Part shown: positions 48,914 through 57,660 of the stretch, one piece after another
Layout of the letters: each line of letters begins with the position of its first letter
Numbering within the stretch: the stretch's first letter is position 1
Source: Saprospiraceae bacterium
GTDB lineage: Bacteria > Bacteroidota > Bacteroidia > Chitinophagales > Saprospiraceae
DNA length: 64,000 nt
Direction: 5' to 3'
NCBI GenBank assembly: GCA_020628645.1
Contig: JAHDES010000007.1
Location: 62,001-126,000, forward strand
Made by a program: the position numbers and the translations under genes
Notes under the pieces: generated by a model
What the model saw: only the letters and a program-made list of their open reading frames with translations
The model's database searches: none
What the model was told of the DNA's origin: nothing

Positions 48914-51900
48914 TTATTGGGGAAAAATCAGCTTCTTTTTAGGGGTACAATCTGCATTATAGGTATTGTTGATGCAGGGTGTTCCTTTGTCAGAAAACTC
49001 TTCACAAGGTCGATTAGCATCACAAATCTGTACATCTCCTGCTACTAAGATGGATCGTGCAGTAGTTGGATAGATTTCTTCCGTTTGATATTGGGCAAAT
49101 AAATAACTAGGCTCATCACAATTGTTGACATCAATGGGTAGTTTACAATCAGGCGTTCCTTCTTTTTTGTCTTCATGTAACCAGTATAGTGAGCACACAT
49201 AATCAACATAGGGTCGAGTTTCGATAAAATAAACCAACTCTGAGCGAGAGAGTATGCGTCCAAATTGTAAAGCAGCCAAATCTCCATTTTGCCACGGTGC
49301 TAGAAATTGTTTAATTTCTTGGGCTAATAGTTCACTATAATAAGCAATGCTTCTTCCTTGATGTAATTGTACTCCTACACGAATGTGTACTTCTTCATAA
49401 CGAGGATTTCGTACTTTCAGACGTAGGAAAGGCGTCGTCCGTTCTTTTACATATTTAGTAATACTATCCAATAAACTGACAGGTACTCTAGGCAATGCGC
49501 GAGCTCCTGCTTGCAATTGATTGACATCAGGAATGACTGCTAAAAGGACAAAACCGGGTGCCATTTCTAAATCGCGTTGATAATTGGTAGCACTCAAGCC
49601 AAAGGTGTGAGAGATACATTTTACTCGATATATTTCGTTAAAGCGTTCGAGGACTAAGCGTTCATAATCAAATTGATTTACGGCACGTCCTTTGTGGCGA
49701 AGTCGTTCTGAAATTCGGCGATAAAGGGTATTTCCTTCTTCTGGATTACGACCGCCAAAGGAATCATAAAATTGAGTCACTCCCTTAATCGTAGAGTCAG
49801 ACTCTTTCATTTTAGAGATACTTCCTTTTTCAGAAAGCATACTTTCTCGTAAGTTTTCACTTTGTGGAGTATATTCTACGAGTGCTGCTTGTGTATGTAT
49901 TCCAATTGTTTCACCTACAGCAGCTACATTTTTAAAGGCTGATACTTTTAACCAGTGCAAACCATTTGGCATAATGGTATTATCATCTTTTGTAATATTT
50001 CGTGGAATATTAATTTTCACGATACCCGAACGTGTCAGATAATTGGTGTTATCTTCTATGATATGAAATCCTTCTTGTAATTCATACCATTGGTTTCGAC
50101 TGAGGTAATGCCATTTAAGGTTGGCCTTATTCAATTCTGAATTAGCGGTAGCTTCTGCTAATTGAAACAACATATTCACCATATTCCCAGGTTTGAGTTG
50201 TTTCAAACCAATAAAAAGCGTTCCTTCATCGGTAAAGGTCGGGAACAATGTTGGCGTATTGGTGATTTCCTCTATTTTATTGGTTTGTTCGAAGGGATAG
50301 AGGTGAAGAAAATGGATTTCAGTATCTTCTGATTTAGCTTTGTAATCAATAGATATATTTTTGATAATAGGGGTATAAGGTTCTCTTGGAATTTGAGGCA
50401 AACTATCTCCTGTGATATTATTCAAATCCGTTTCCAATCCACAGACTAAATCTTCCAATTCATCTGCAACTGTTGGAAGGCCTTTAAATAGTATAGTATC
50501 AATAAATTCATCAATAAGTGCAGCTGTAACAGGATTACCCAAACCGATAGCATTAATTATCCCATCTACCGTATCTACTTTAAGATGGTTAGTTTGAGCT
50601 TTTTGGCAAGCTTCTTGGATTTTTGTGCTAAATTGATTAGCCTTTACTAAATCTGCTACACCAGAAAGTTTAAACATTTGCGAAGCCAAAACAAAAGCAT
50701 AGCGATGATGCTGAAAGCTTACGCCATCTAATTTTAATTCTACAAAGCCTTTATTAGAATTAACATCTAAAGATTCCAAAGGCTCTAAAGGCATTGAATT
50801 ATCTTCATAAGATAGTGTACCTCGATTAAAACCATAAGCATTATAGCGTTTATCAGTATTAAAATTAGATGGGCTAGGACAAAAAAGAAGGGTATCTTTT
50901 TCCTCAAACAACTTTGGATTAGATCCTAGTGTTTGCCATGATCCATCGTGTAAAATATTAGGTGTTATTTCAAAACTTGAATCAAAAATCTCGGTTGATC
51001 CATCTTCATAAGGATCAGAAGTGTCCACTAAGTCATTGTAGGCACTATAATAGTCATTAAAAACATCTGGTCGGTCTTTCCACTCTACATTTACTTTAAA
51101 CTCTTTCCAATTTTTACAAAAAACCTCTTTACTTCCCACATAGAAAGATGTACCTACAGTGGGTCGAGCTCCAAAAGGATACATCAAGCTATTAACACTT
51201 TGTAAATTTTCTTCGTTTTGAACAATTAAATTCTTGACCCCACACACTTCTACTTCTATACAACTATCTGTTACCTGTAAATGTCGTAAAAAATGATATG
51301 CCGACACCATTAGTTCATCATTCGCTGGGCAACAACGCTCTAAATCACAACAGGGCTTATAATTATCACTAACACATGCTATTTTTTGTTCATTTATTAA
51401 CTGAATTTTCAGTAGAGGCATTTGTGTTTGAAAATCTTCTTTTAGGATTTCGCTATCAGCAAATGTGACGGCAGGCTCATCAGGAGAAAGTTCAATTACA
51501 AATTCGAGTTGTAAACTATTTGAAATGGAAACAGATACTGTAGAGGGTGAAAACCAATCTGCTTCTCCACTAAATTGTAGGTCAAATAAACTGGGAAGAA
51601 TAGCGCTAAATTTTTGTGTAGTAAAATCAGCAATTTGTACCGATTCTATACAATCTAAATTTTTCAAACTACAATCTAAATTTTTCAAACTACAATCTAA
51701 TGTAATCGTAATTTTTCGCTCCCCTTCATTCAGTAATAATACAGGACTAGCTAATACAAATCCTAAACGAGCATTGGGATGTAGTGCGGGGGTCAAATCC
51801 AAACTAGCAGGAGTAGTGGCTGGGTAAAACTTACTATCTTTCGCCCCCAAGGTGGACCAGCTTTCGCCCTCTTCTAAGTCTTCTTCTATACCATCTGCCT

Positions 51901-53065
51901 TGGTAGCATCAGATGTTATGTATACACCTTCTACATAGCGATCTTTATCATCAGCATCACAACTATCCGAATTATTATCGGTATATCCTTCAGTAGGTTG
52001 TAAATAAAGTGTTCTTACCTCAGCGATTTGGGTTTTATCAAAAACTACATCTTCTACCAATTGATAAAGAATATCTTTTTTATTTAAATCTTTACCATTT
52101 TTGAGTACAGTACCAGCTTTTACTTCTTTTTGTAAAATGTGTTTTTGTAAATTAAATATAATATGCGCTTGATCTGGGGTAAGATCACGTCTTTGTATTC
52201 CTAATATTTCTTCATAATAAAACTGAAGATGTCTCGTCGTAAGATTATTAAAGTTATCTTGTAATTTGCGATATAATTCTAAAAAGGCAAACAATAATGC
52301 TAAATGTGGTTGTTGCAAACGTTGCCCTTCTACTACAGTATCCAATTCATCTTCCAAAAACGAAGACGCATTTTGGGTAATTTGTCGAAAGACTTGAAAA
52401 AATGGCTCAATGCTATTTGTTAATTGATAACTTAATGCCATCATTCGATCTTGGATCGTACCGGGGGTATTTCGAAAATCTTCATCTATAATATACAAAT
52501 CTGGCAAATCCAAACCCCAAGCAGATTGTGAGGTCAAAGGAAAGAAATCACGAATGCCAATACAATACCATTTATTTGCACCATTGCTTAGTCCAATGTA
52601 TGCCAAAATAGGTTCTTGTAAATTATTGATAATCAACTGATTTAGCTCCCTTGCCAAACCAGAATTGGATTGCGTGAATTGATTTTGTAAATCGTAAAGA
52701 GGTTCAATTAATTCTTGCCAAATAAAATCGAATAATAATTTTAACTTGGCTTTGGATGGCGATTGTTCCAACTGTTGCACCAATTGTTCTAGATCATCTT
52801 CCAAACCATCTACATCAAAATGATGCATTCGAGCCAATAGCATGGGCAAACTTTTATTAAAAAAACTCTGCCAATTGCCACGCTCTAAATTGGCGTTATA
52901 ATAATTAACTAGATTCGAAAAACGATTAATTAAGCTCAAAAAATCGGCGGTAGACCGACCATCCATCTCCATTGTGTCAGGATCAAGTTTGGCAGGTAGT
53001 CGTTCATCTTGACTAGTTCCAGGGGTATTTAAAAAAGGATGGGGTATATTAGTTACAGATAGCAT
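48914..53065 (-). CDS. Baseplate J-like protein (Afp11-like)
   Basis: A 1383-residue protein. The N-terminus (FLNTPGTSQDERLPAKLDPDTMEMDGRSTADFLSLINRFSNLVNYYN) and the C-terminal baseplate-J part mark it: HKGRAVNQFDYERLVLERFNEIYRVKCISH, PGFVLLAVIPDVNQ, and FLRLKVRNPRYEEVHIRVGVQLH. It forms the wedge that joins the central hub to the sheath. The middle is extended with beta-rich segments and has some CC pairs (CCDLERCCPAND). A small in-frame tandem duplication encodes LDCSLKN repeated near residues 450-470 (21-bp DNA repeat at about 51655-51700). It lies 12 bp after gp25 and 24 bp before the giant Afp12-like gene. Confidence 0.85.
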   Translation of the reverse strand: MLSVTNIPHPFLNTPGTSQDERLPAKLDPDTMEMDGRSTADFLSLINRFSNLVNYYNANLERGNWQSFFNKSLPMLLARMHHFDVDGLEDDLEQLVQQLEQSPSKAKLKLLFDFIWQELIEPLYDLQNQFTQSNSGLARELNQLIINNLQEPILAYIGLSNGANKWYCIGIRDFFPLTSQSAWGLDLPDLYIIDEDFRNTPGTIQDRMMALSYQLTNSIEPFFQVFRQITQNASSFLEDELDTVVEGQRLQQPHLALLFAFLELYRKLQDNFNNLTTRHLQFYYEEILGIQRRDLTPDQAHIIFNLQKHILQKEVKAGTVLKNGKDLNKKDILYQLVEDVVFDKTQIAEVRTLYLQPTEGYTDNNSDSCDADDKDRYVEGVYITSDATKADGIEEDLEEGESWSTLGAKDSKFYPATTPASLDLTPALHPNARLGFVLASPVLLLNEGERKITITLDCSLKNLDCSLKNLDCIESVQIADFTTQKFSAILPSLFDLQFSGEADWFSPSTVSVSISNSLQLEFVIELSPDEPAVTFADSEILKEDFQTQMPLLKIQLINEQKIACVSDNYKPCCDLERCCPANDELMVSAYHFLRHLQVTDSCIEVEVCGVKNLIVQNEENLQSVNSLMYPFGARPTVGTSFYVGSKEVFCKNWKEFKVNVEWKDRPDVFNDYYSAYNDLVDTSDPYEDGSTEIFDSSFEITPNILHDGSWQTLGSNPKLFEEKDTLLFCPSPSNFNTDKRYNAYGFNRGTLSYEDNSMPLEPLESLDVNSNKGFVELKLDGVSFQHHRYAFVLASQMFKLSGVADLVKANQFSTKIQEACQKAQTNHLKVDTVDGIINAIGLGNPVTAALIDEFIDTILFKGLPTVADELEDLVCGLETDLNNITGDSLPQIPREPYTPIIKNISIDYKAKSEDTEIHFLHLYPFEQTNKIEEITNTPTLFPTFTDEGTLFIGLKQLKPGNMVNMLFQLAEATANSELNKANLKWHYLSRNQWYELQEGFHIIEDNTNYLTRSGIVKINIPRNITKDDNTIMPNGLHWLKVSAFKNVAAVGETIGIHTQAALVEYTPQSENLRESMLSEKGSISKMKESDSTIKGVTQFYDSFGGRNPEEGNTLYRRISERLRHKGRAVNQFDYERLVLERFNEIYRVKCISHTFGLSATNYQRDLEMAPGFVLLAVIPDVNQLQAGARALPRVPVSLLDSITKYVKERTTPFLRLKVRNPRYEEVHIRVGVQLHQGRSIAYYSELLAQEIKQFLAPWQNGDLAALQFGRILSRSELVYFIETRPYVDYVCSLYWLHEDKKEGTPDCKLPIDVNNCDEPSYLFAQYQTEEIYPTTARSILVAGDVQICDANRPCEEFSDKGTPCINNTYNADCTPKKKLIFPQ

Positions 53066-53077
53066 TTTCAGGATTTA

Positions 53078-53515
53078 TCAAGTGTTCAATTGAATAGGTT
53101 GATCCGCTTCTCTTAGGTAATAATCAAAAACATAGTTATAGCGAGAATTGACTGTTGGAATAGAATATTCCAATTCGATGCGCAGTTTACCTTCGATCAA
53201 TTCGAAATCTTCGGGTTGGGTAATTTCAATACTTTCTAGTAGAATTCTTGGTTCAAAATAAAGGATGGCATTTTGAATTAAATCTTCTAAAAAACTAAGT
53301 AGCGCATTATTGACAGGCTCAAACTGATAATCTTTGAGATTGCATCCATAATTGGATTGCATGACGCGCTCTCCTAAGCTAGTTGATAACAAAATGTGTA
53401 GACTTTCTTGAATATCTTGTACATCCTCCACCATATTGATGGCGCCAATTTCACTATCAAAAGTTGGCGGAAATGACCAGCCTCGTCCGAGAAAAGAATT
53501 TGTATTAAGTTCCAT
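53078..53515 (-). CDS. gp25-like baseplate protein (Afp9-like)
   Basis: A 145-residue protein of the GPW/gp25 family. It shows FLGRGWSFPPTFDSEIGAINMVEDVQDIQESLHILLSTSLGERVMQSNYGCNLKDYQFEP, where the GER-x-M-x-x-x-YG-x-x-L block is the family hallmark, then FEPRILLESIEI and a C-terminal beta hairpin. It is a sheath initiator/baseplate wedge part. It lies 12 bp upstream of the Afp11-like gene. The gap upstream to the PAAR gene is 167 bp and holds a structured repeat, an unusual break within the otherwise compact operon. Confidence 0.92.
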   Translation of the reverse strand: MELNTNSFLGRGWSFPPTFDSEIGAINMVEDVQDIQESLHILLSTSLGERVMQSNYGCNLKDYQFEPVNNALLSFLEDLIQNAILYFEPRILLESIEITQPEDFELIEGKLRIELEYSIPTVNSRYNYVFDYYLREADQPIQLNT

Positions 53516-53530
53516 TTGATTTTTTCTTTA

Positions 53531-53661
53531 TACCGTTTTGACAAAATCCTTTCGTATATAATTTATGATTTTGTCAAAGCAGCATTTTCCTAAATCCCGT
53601 ACCTGCAAGGTCGGGAATACTTCTAAGGTGTGATTTACGAAATCACTTATTCAATTGCGTA
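53531..53661 (-). repeat. Dispersed structured repeat, copy 2, inside the eCIS operon
   Basis: The reverse complement matches 24395-24496. Two hairpins stand out: TTTGACAAAATC with GATTTTGTCAAA (12 bp, 53537-53578) and TCCCG-T-ACCT-GCA-AGGT-CGGGA (53595-53616). It separates the PAAR gene from gp25 and may be an RNA-processing or attenuation element. Confidence 0.7.
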
Positions 53662-53682
53662 TTAGTATTTCTTTAATAGCAT

Positions 53683-53976
53683 TTATCCACCGATCAATAC
53701 GGTTGTAGCTCCTTTGACAATCGTTCCACCATGTGCAGTTAAATCTCCTACCCTTGCTGCTGGTCGCCCTCCTATGAGTACAGTTCCTGATCCTTTAACA
53801 ATACTATCTGGTGGCCCTACACATGAACACAAATCACCTATTCGTGCTGCTGGTTGATTTTCAATCAATACCGTAGTTGCACCAGGGCCAATAACGGGTC
53901 CTCCGACATGTGGAACTGGACCAGGACTAATAAGAGGACAGGTATGAAAGTCTGTTAATCGAGCAGCAAAAGACAT
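53683..53976 (-). CDS. PAAR-repeat spike tip (Afp10-like)
   Basis: A 97-residue PAAR protein. MSFAARLTDFHTCPLISPGPVPHVGGPVIGPGATTVLIENQPAARIGDLC carries the first PAAR motif, and GGRPAARVGDLTAHGGTIVKGATTVLIGG the second. His11, Cys13, His23 and the following Cys pair (CSC) are candidate zinc ligands. It makes the sharp metal-bound tip on the VgrG-like spike. It is short, without an effector extension, so it is structural. It lies 10 bp downstream of the VgrG-like gene. Confidence 0.95.
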   Translation of the reverse strand: MSFAARLTDFHTCPLISPGPVPHVGGPVIGPGATTVLIENQPAARIGDLCSCVGPPDSIVKGSGTVLIGGRPAARVGDLTAHGGTIVKGATTVLIGG

Positions 53977-53986
53977 AGTTTAAGAT

Positions 53987-55762
53987 TTAATTTATTTTCA
54001 CTAATGATCCTGAAATGGTATTGATTCCTTGAGCGGCTAGTTTCGTTGTAGCACCTTCCAGTTTTAAGGGACCAGAAGCACTTGCACTCAAATTGGTGGC
54101 TTTAATATCAAGATTTGTTCCTGCTTCTATGCTGATGGCTTGCCCTGCTTTTAGATTGATATTTTTGGGACTAGAAATGTCTATCCCAGAAGAACTCATC
54201 TCAATCTTATTGCTATTTTGATCTTCTATGATAATCGAACTTGCAGCTTCATCTAAGATGATTGTATTTCCAGCAGGGGTATCTATTGTGATAATTTTTT
54301 GACCATCATCAAAATGAATACGCATTTGAGAACGTGTAAAAATTCCTTTTTCATCATTGGCATCTTGAGCAGTAATAGGGGCAGGTTTGGCACTACTATT
54401 CAACATACCCAAGACTACGGCATCTCGAGGATCATTATTTAAAAATCCTACTATGACTTCATCATCTATTTCTGGTAAAAAGAAAGTTGCTCTATTTTCC
54501 CCTGCATCTAATCGAGCGATTCGACACCAAATTCCTGAAGCTTGTGCATCAATGATGGGTAATTTTACTAAGATACGATCTTCTCCATCAGGATCATCTT
54601 GGAGTTGCACGACCTTTCCTATCTGTAAACCGTTTATAGAAGGGATTGTACCCGCAGCTTGATAATCTGCAATATTGGATCGATTGGCATAACTTTCAGG
54701 ACAAAGTCCAAATTGAATTTGGGAGTCCCATTCTCCTTTTCCTATTTCATGACGTATAGCCGTAACGAAGGCTTTTCCAGAAAAACGTTCTCCTACTCCT
54801 TGTAGGTCGATCATCGTACCCGGTTTTAACTCTGCTTTGCCTGTTAGGACATGCGCTCGTCCACGAATTTTTGACAATCGACTTTTCAACATACACGCTT
54901 CTGCCCAAGTTTGTAATTCTTCAGAAAGTAAATGTCCACTATGCCTTAATTCATAAGCATCCAAGCCAATTACTTCGGCGAGTTCACTCGCAGCGATATT
55001 GCCATGTTCTGTAAAATCGGCAGAGGTGGCTTCACTTTCAAATAAATCTTGTCCTGCATAATCCCAAGAACTTGCTTTGACACTCCCCCACTGCGTTCGT
55101 GCATCCATTTGTGCTTCAAAGCCATAGATAGTACTTCCATAAAGTAAACTTAGTACAGGATCTTGGCTGGTATCTGGCGCTTTGATTTGAATAGTTCCAT
55201 CATCGACCATGACTAATTTTCCATTGAAATCAGCACGAAGGAGCATAAAATCCCAGTCGGTGGTATGATGTTGAACAATTTCTTTGTGTTCAAAACCCGT
55301 ATCTTCTACATCAGGTGTAAGTCCATTATAATCGCCAATAAGTTCTTCAAAAACTTGACTATCTGTTCGATTTTCGTGATAGCGATTTCGTCGTCCAATC
55401 GTCATACGAACGGCTTCATCTTTACATTCAATGATAAGATTGGAGTTTCCGTTTTTGCGAACTTCTATCCCATGTCGAATAATGATGCCTTTAAAGACGA
55501 CTTCATTTTCGCTATCTCGCCCAGCTTTGATGACAATTTTTTTACCAGGGACAAACTGATCTGTATTACTTAATTCAAATGTTTCTTCAGCAGCTTCTCC
55601 ATCTCGAATTACTATGCAAGCAGTGGGTATTCGATTCACTGCTTTATCTACAGTAATAGACATAATTTGATAAGCAGGATTAATCGCCTCCCCTTCAATT
55701 AAAATATCAAAAGAGACGACATCGTGCGCTGAATCATTGGGTATGGTTCTCGTTCTATTCAT
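53987..55762 (-). CDS. VgrG-like spike protein (Afp8-like)
   Basis: A 591-residue protein combining gp27- and gp5-like parts. The N-terminal two-thirds are a gp27-like domain (YQIMSITVDKAVNRIPTACIVIRDG, SNLIIECKDEAVRMTIGRRNRYHENRTDSQVFEELIGDYNGL). Residues about 380-460 are an OB-fold (IGKVVQLQDDPDGEDRILVKLPIID, ...EVIVGFLNNDPRDAVVLGML). The C-terminus is a repetitive beta-helix of the needle type (NKIEMSSSGIDISSPKNINLKAGQAISIEAGTN). It overlaps the LysM gene by 4 bp (ATGA) and precedes the PAAR gene. It should form the trimeric spike under the tube. Confidence 0.93.
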   Translation of the reverse strand: MNRTRTIPNDSAHDVVSFDILIEGEAINPAYQIMSITVDKAVNRIPTACIVIRDGEAAEETFELSNTDQFVPGKKIVIKAGRDSENEVVFKGIIIRHGIEVRKNGNSNLIIECKDEAVRMTIGRRNRYHENRTDSQVFEELIGDYNGLTPDVEDTGFEHKEIVQHHTTDWDFMLLRADFNGKLVMVDDGTIQIKAPDTSQDPVLSLLYGSTIYGFEAQMDARTQWGSVKASSWDYAGQDLFESEATSADFTEHGNIAASELAEVIGLDAYELRHSGHLLSEELQTWAEACMLKSRLSKIRGRAHVLTGKAELKPGTMIDLQGVGERFSGKAFVTAIRHEIGKGEWDSQIQFGLCPESYANRSNIADYQAAGTIPSINGLQIGKVVQLQDDPDGEDRILVKLPIIDAQASGIWCRIARLDAGENRATFFLPEIDDEVIVGFLNNDPRDAVVLGMLNSSAKPAPITAQDANDEKGIFTRSQMRIHFDDGQKIITIDTPAGNTIILDEAASSIIIEDQNSNKIEMSSSGIDISSPKNINLKAGQAISIEAGTNLDIKATNLSASASGPLKLEGATTKLAAQGINTISGSLVKIN

Positions 55763-56478
55763 ATCTCCGTTTTATCCAAGGGTGGTAGAATAAGTTCTTG
55801 TCCTATTGGAATAGTACGAAAACTAGAAAAGCCATTCACTTTAGCTACTTGTAATACGTATTGTGAGTCGTTGTAAATATCATGTACAATATTGTCGAGT
55901 CGATCTCCTGCCTTTATTAAGCGACGATGCGTTAAATCAGGAGAAGAATTGCGTGCTTTTTGTTCTCGTTTTTTAGGAGAAATGTACTCTTTGAAGGTAG
56001 CATTTGCTTTTGCACGTATGGGATGCCCGTCTTTATTAAAAAGGGTATAATTAATATCGACATTCGTTAATACACAGGGAAAATGGAGTGTTCCCCAGCA
56101 TAATTTCAGGAAACGTGGGCGATGTACTTGTCCATTAATATCGTAGACGGTTTTCAAGAATTTTTTCACTTGATTGTCCACTGCTTTCCCTTTTTCAATA
56201 TCTTCTTTTTTTCCAATATTGTAATGATAACCTTGTATTGTTCCTGTGCTATCAAAAATAAATTCTAACTTCAATTCTTCAGGTGGAGATGCTTTATATT
56301 TAGGATCGCTCCCTGCTTGTCCATGTCCATTACGGTCATCGTATTCCACCTTGTAGGTGCGAGTATACGATTCTGGATTTACAGGAACACTAAAAGCTCC
56401 AGCATCTTTATCTTCATTCAAAAACTCTTTGTCTTTGTATGGAATGATGAGAATTTTATTGACATTTTTACTGTCCAT
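55759..56478 (-). CDS. LysM-containing tube adaptor (Afp7-like)
   Basis: A 239-residue protein. The N-terminal two-thirds match the contractile-injection tube-adaptor domain: NKILIIPYKDKEF, SVPVNPESYTRTYKVEYDDRNG, LKLEFIFDSTG and the FLKLCWGTLHFPCVLTNVDINYTLFN block. The C-terminal 55 residues are a LysM-like module (LIKAGDRLDNIVHDIYNDSQYVLQVAKVNGFSSFRTIPIGQELILPP). In Afp/PVC the equivalent joins the tube to the hub. It lies 57 bp after the DUF5908 gene and overlaps the VgrG-like gene. Confidence 0.92.
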   Translation of the reverse strand: MDSKNVNKILIIPYKDKEFLNEDKDAGAFSVPVNPESYTRTYKVEYDDRNGHGQAGSDPKYKASPPEELKLEFIFDSTGTIQGYHYNIGKKEDIEKGKAVDNQVKKFLKTVYDINGQVHRPRFLKLCWGTLHFPCVLTNVDINYTLFNKDGHPIRAKANATFKEYISPKKREQKARNSSPDLTHRRLIKAGDRLDNIVHDIYNDSQYVLQVAKVNGFSSFRTIPIGQELILPPLDKTEI

Positions 56479-56535
56479 AGTTTATTTTGAGACTAGTTAG
56501 GAAAGCTTGTTGATCCACTTAATTAATGGTGAAAG

Positions 56536-56709
56536 TCAACGTTCTCGTTCGCGGCGAAGAATAGCAAGTACCATATCGACACATTGCTGTACGATTTCTG
56601 CTTGATTTGCTCCATTTCCACCTCCTCCACTTGCACTGGAAGCTGCTTCTCGACTTTGTTTACCATCAATATTTGCTTTTATTACTAATTCACGCACTTC
56701 GATAGGCAT
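56536..56709 (-). CDS. DUF5908 small eCIS protein
   Basis: A 57-residue gene, start ATG at 56707-56709, stop TGA at 56536-56538. It begins MPIEVRELVIKANID, has a Ser/Gly-rich centre (SSASGGGG), and ends in a helix (EIVQQCVDMVLAILRRERE). This is the DUF5908 pattern, a short protein found between tube and LysM genes of Bacteroidota eCIS loci, in the position of Afp6-type proteins. It starts 3 bp after the tube gene stop and lies 57 bp before the LysM gene. The function is unknown; a chaperone or adaptor for tube assembly is inference. Confidence 0.85.
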   Translation of the reverse strand: MPIEVRELVIKANIDGKQSREAASSASGGGGNGANQAEIVQQCVDMVLAILRRERER

Positions 56710-56712
56710 AGC

Positions 56713-57162
56713 TTATGGTGTTTTGAAAGTGAAAAAATTGTAACTCAATTCGAAGGTTTCGATTAAAACTTCGCTTTTTTCGGCATTTAATTCTCCTGTT
56801 TTCCAAGCTTTAGGCCAAGCATGATTAATATCCCATTTATAGAGGGCTTCATGTTGGTCGTTGAGCAAATGGATGGAAATATCAATGGGTTGAAATTTAT
56901 AGTTATCAAAAGCTTCTTTACACCATTTGGATAATTCAGAAGCCCCCGCAGGCGATAACACACCTCTTTTTAATACTAAATCATTGTATTTTCGACGAGC
57001 AGGGATAACATGTTCAAAGCGATTTTCGCCACCTTCTTTAAACGTTTCGGTATCAAAGGAGACTTCCAATCCTGAAACAGCTTGAAAACGAGCATCAACT
57101 TTGCTGCCTAGATTAAAAACTACTTCAAAATGAAAGCCTACCGTTTGATAAAATTCTGTCAT
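56713..57162 (-). CDS. Contractile injection tube protein (second paralogue)
   Basis: A 149-residue protein of the T4 gp19/Hcp-like tube family: MTEFYQTVGFHFEVVFN, VSGLEVSFDTETFKEGGENRFEHVIPARRKYNDLVLKRG and the ending VLIETFELSYNFFTFKTP, common in Afp1/Afp5 proteins. It stacks into the inner tube. It lies 17 bp after the other tube gene (57180) and is clearly divergent from it, so one may be the tube body and the other a tube initiator. Confidence 0.93.
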   Translation of the reverse strand: MTEFYQTVGFHFEVVFNLGSKVDARFQAVSGLEVSFDTETFKEGGENRFEHVIPARRKYNDLVLKRGVLSPAGASELSKWCKEAFDNYKFQPIDISIHLLNDQHEALYKWDINHAWPKAWKTGELNAEKSEVLIETFELSYNFFTFKTP

Positions 57163-57179
57163 AATACTTCCTTAAGGAA

Positions 57180-57632
57180 TTAAGTGATTATTGTTAAACC
57201 CTCATGGACAACTTCCATTGTTTCAATCGCAATCTCATTTGCATCAGCTTTAAGATCAGTAGATTGTACTTTAGAAGGCCAAGCTGCTTCTAAACTCCAC
57301 GTAATAACAGGTTCGTGTTTTTCATTAAGGAGTTTGATGGTAATGTCCTTTCGATAGCGGCTTCCTGGTTGATTGCCTTCTTGGAAGTAATAGGTTTCTT
57401 TCCAAGCATTGTAGAACGCATAATCGCCCTGGAAATGCCCTTTCTTGAAGGTAACATTGCTAAATTTCGTTAGCCCTGGTTGCTTGGACTTATTGTATTT
57501 TTTACTGTTGCCTTCGCGATATTCGATGACTTCTGTCTCGAAATCGAGTCCGCTCACTTCAGTGAAGCCCATTTGAGCATCACCCCATTCAACCATGAAG
57601 TGAAATTTGGGTAATGGATATTTTTCAGCCAT
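57180..57632 (-). CDS. Contractile injection tube protein (first paralogue)
   Basis: A 150-residue tube-family protein: MAEKYPLPKFHFMVEWGDAQMGFTEVSGLDFETEVIEYREGNSKKYNKSKQPGLTKFSNVTFKKG, the classical eCIS tube start, ending IAIETMEVVHEGLTIIT. It lies 28 bp after a cysteine-rich gene and 17 bp before the second tube gene. It probably forms most of the tube lumen. No Cys residue is present, in contrast with its two upstream neighbours. Confidence 0.95.
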   Translation of the reverse strand: MAEKYPLPKFHFMVEWGDAQMGFTEVSGLDFETEVIEYREGNSKKYNKSKQPGLTKFSNVTFKKGHFQGDYAFYNAWKETYYFQEGNQPGSRYRKDITIKLLNEKHEPVITWSLEAAWPSKVQSTDLKADANEIAIETMEVVHEGLTIIT

Positions 57633-57660
57633 TGTGACTTAATTTTTTAAATTAGATAAA

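Noticed and set aside
51655-51700. Tandem 21-bp repeat as a regulatory element
   Set aside because: It is in frame within the baseplate J gene and encodes repeated LDCSLKN; a simple coding duplication explains it.
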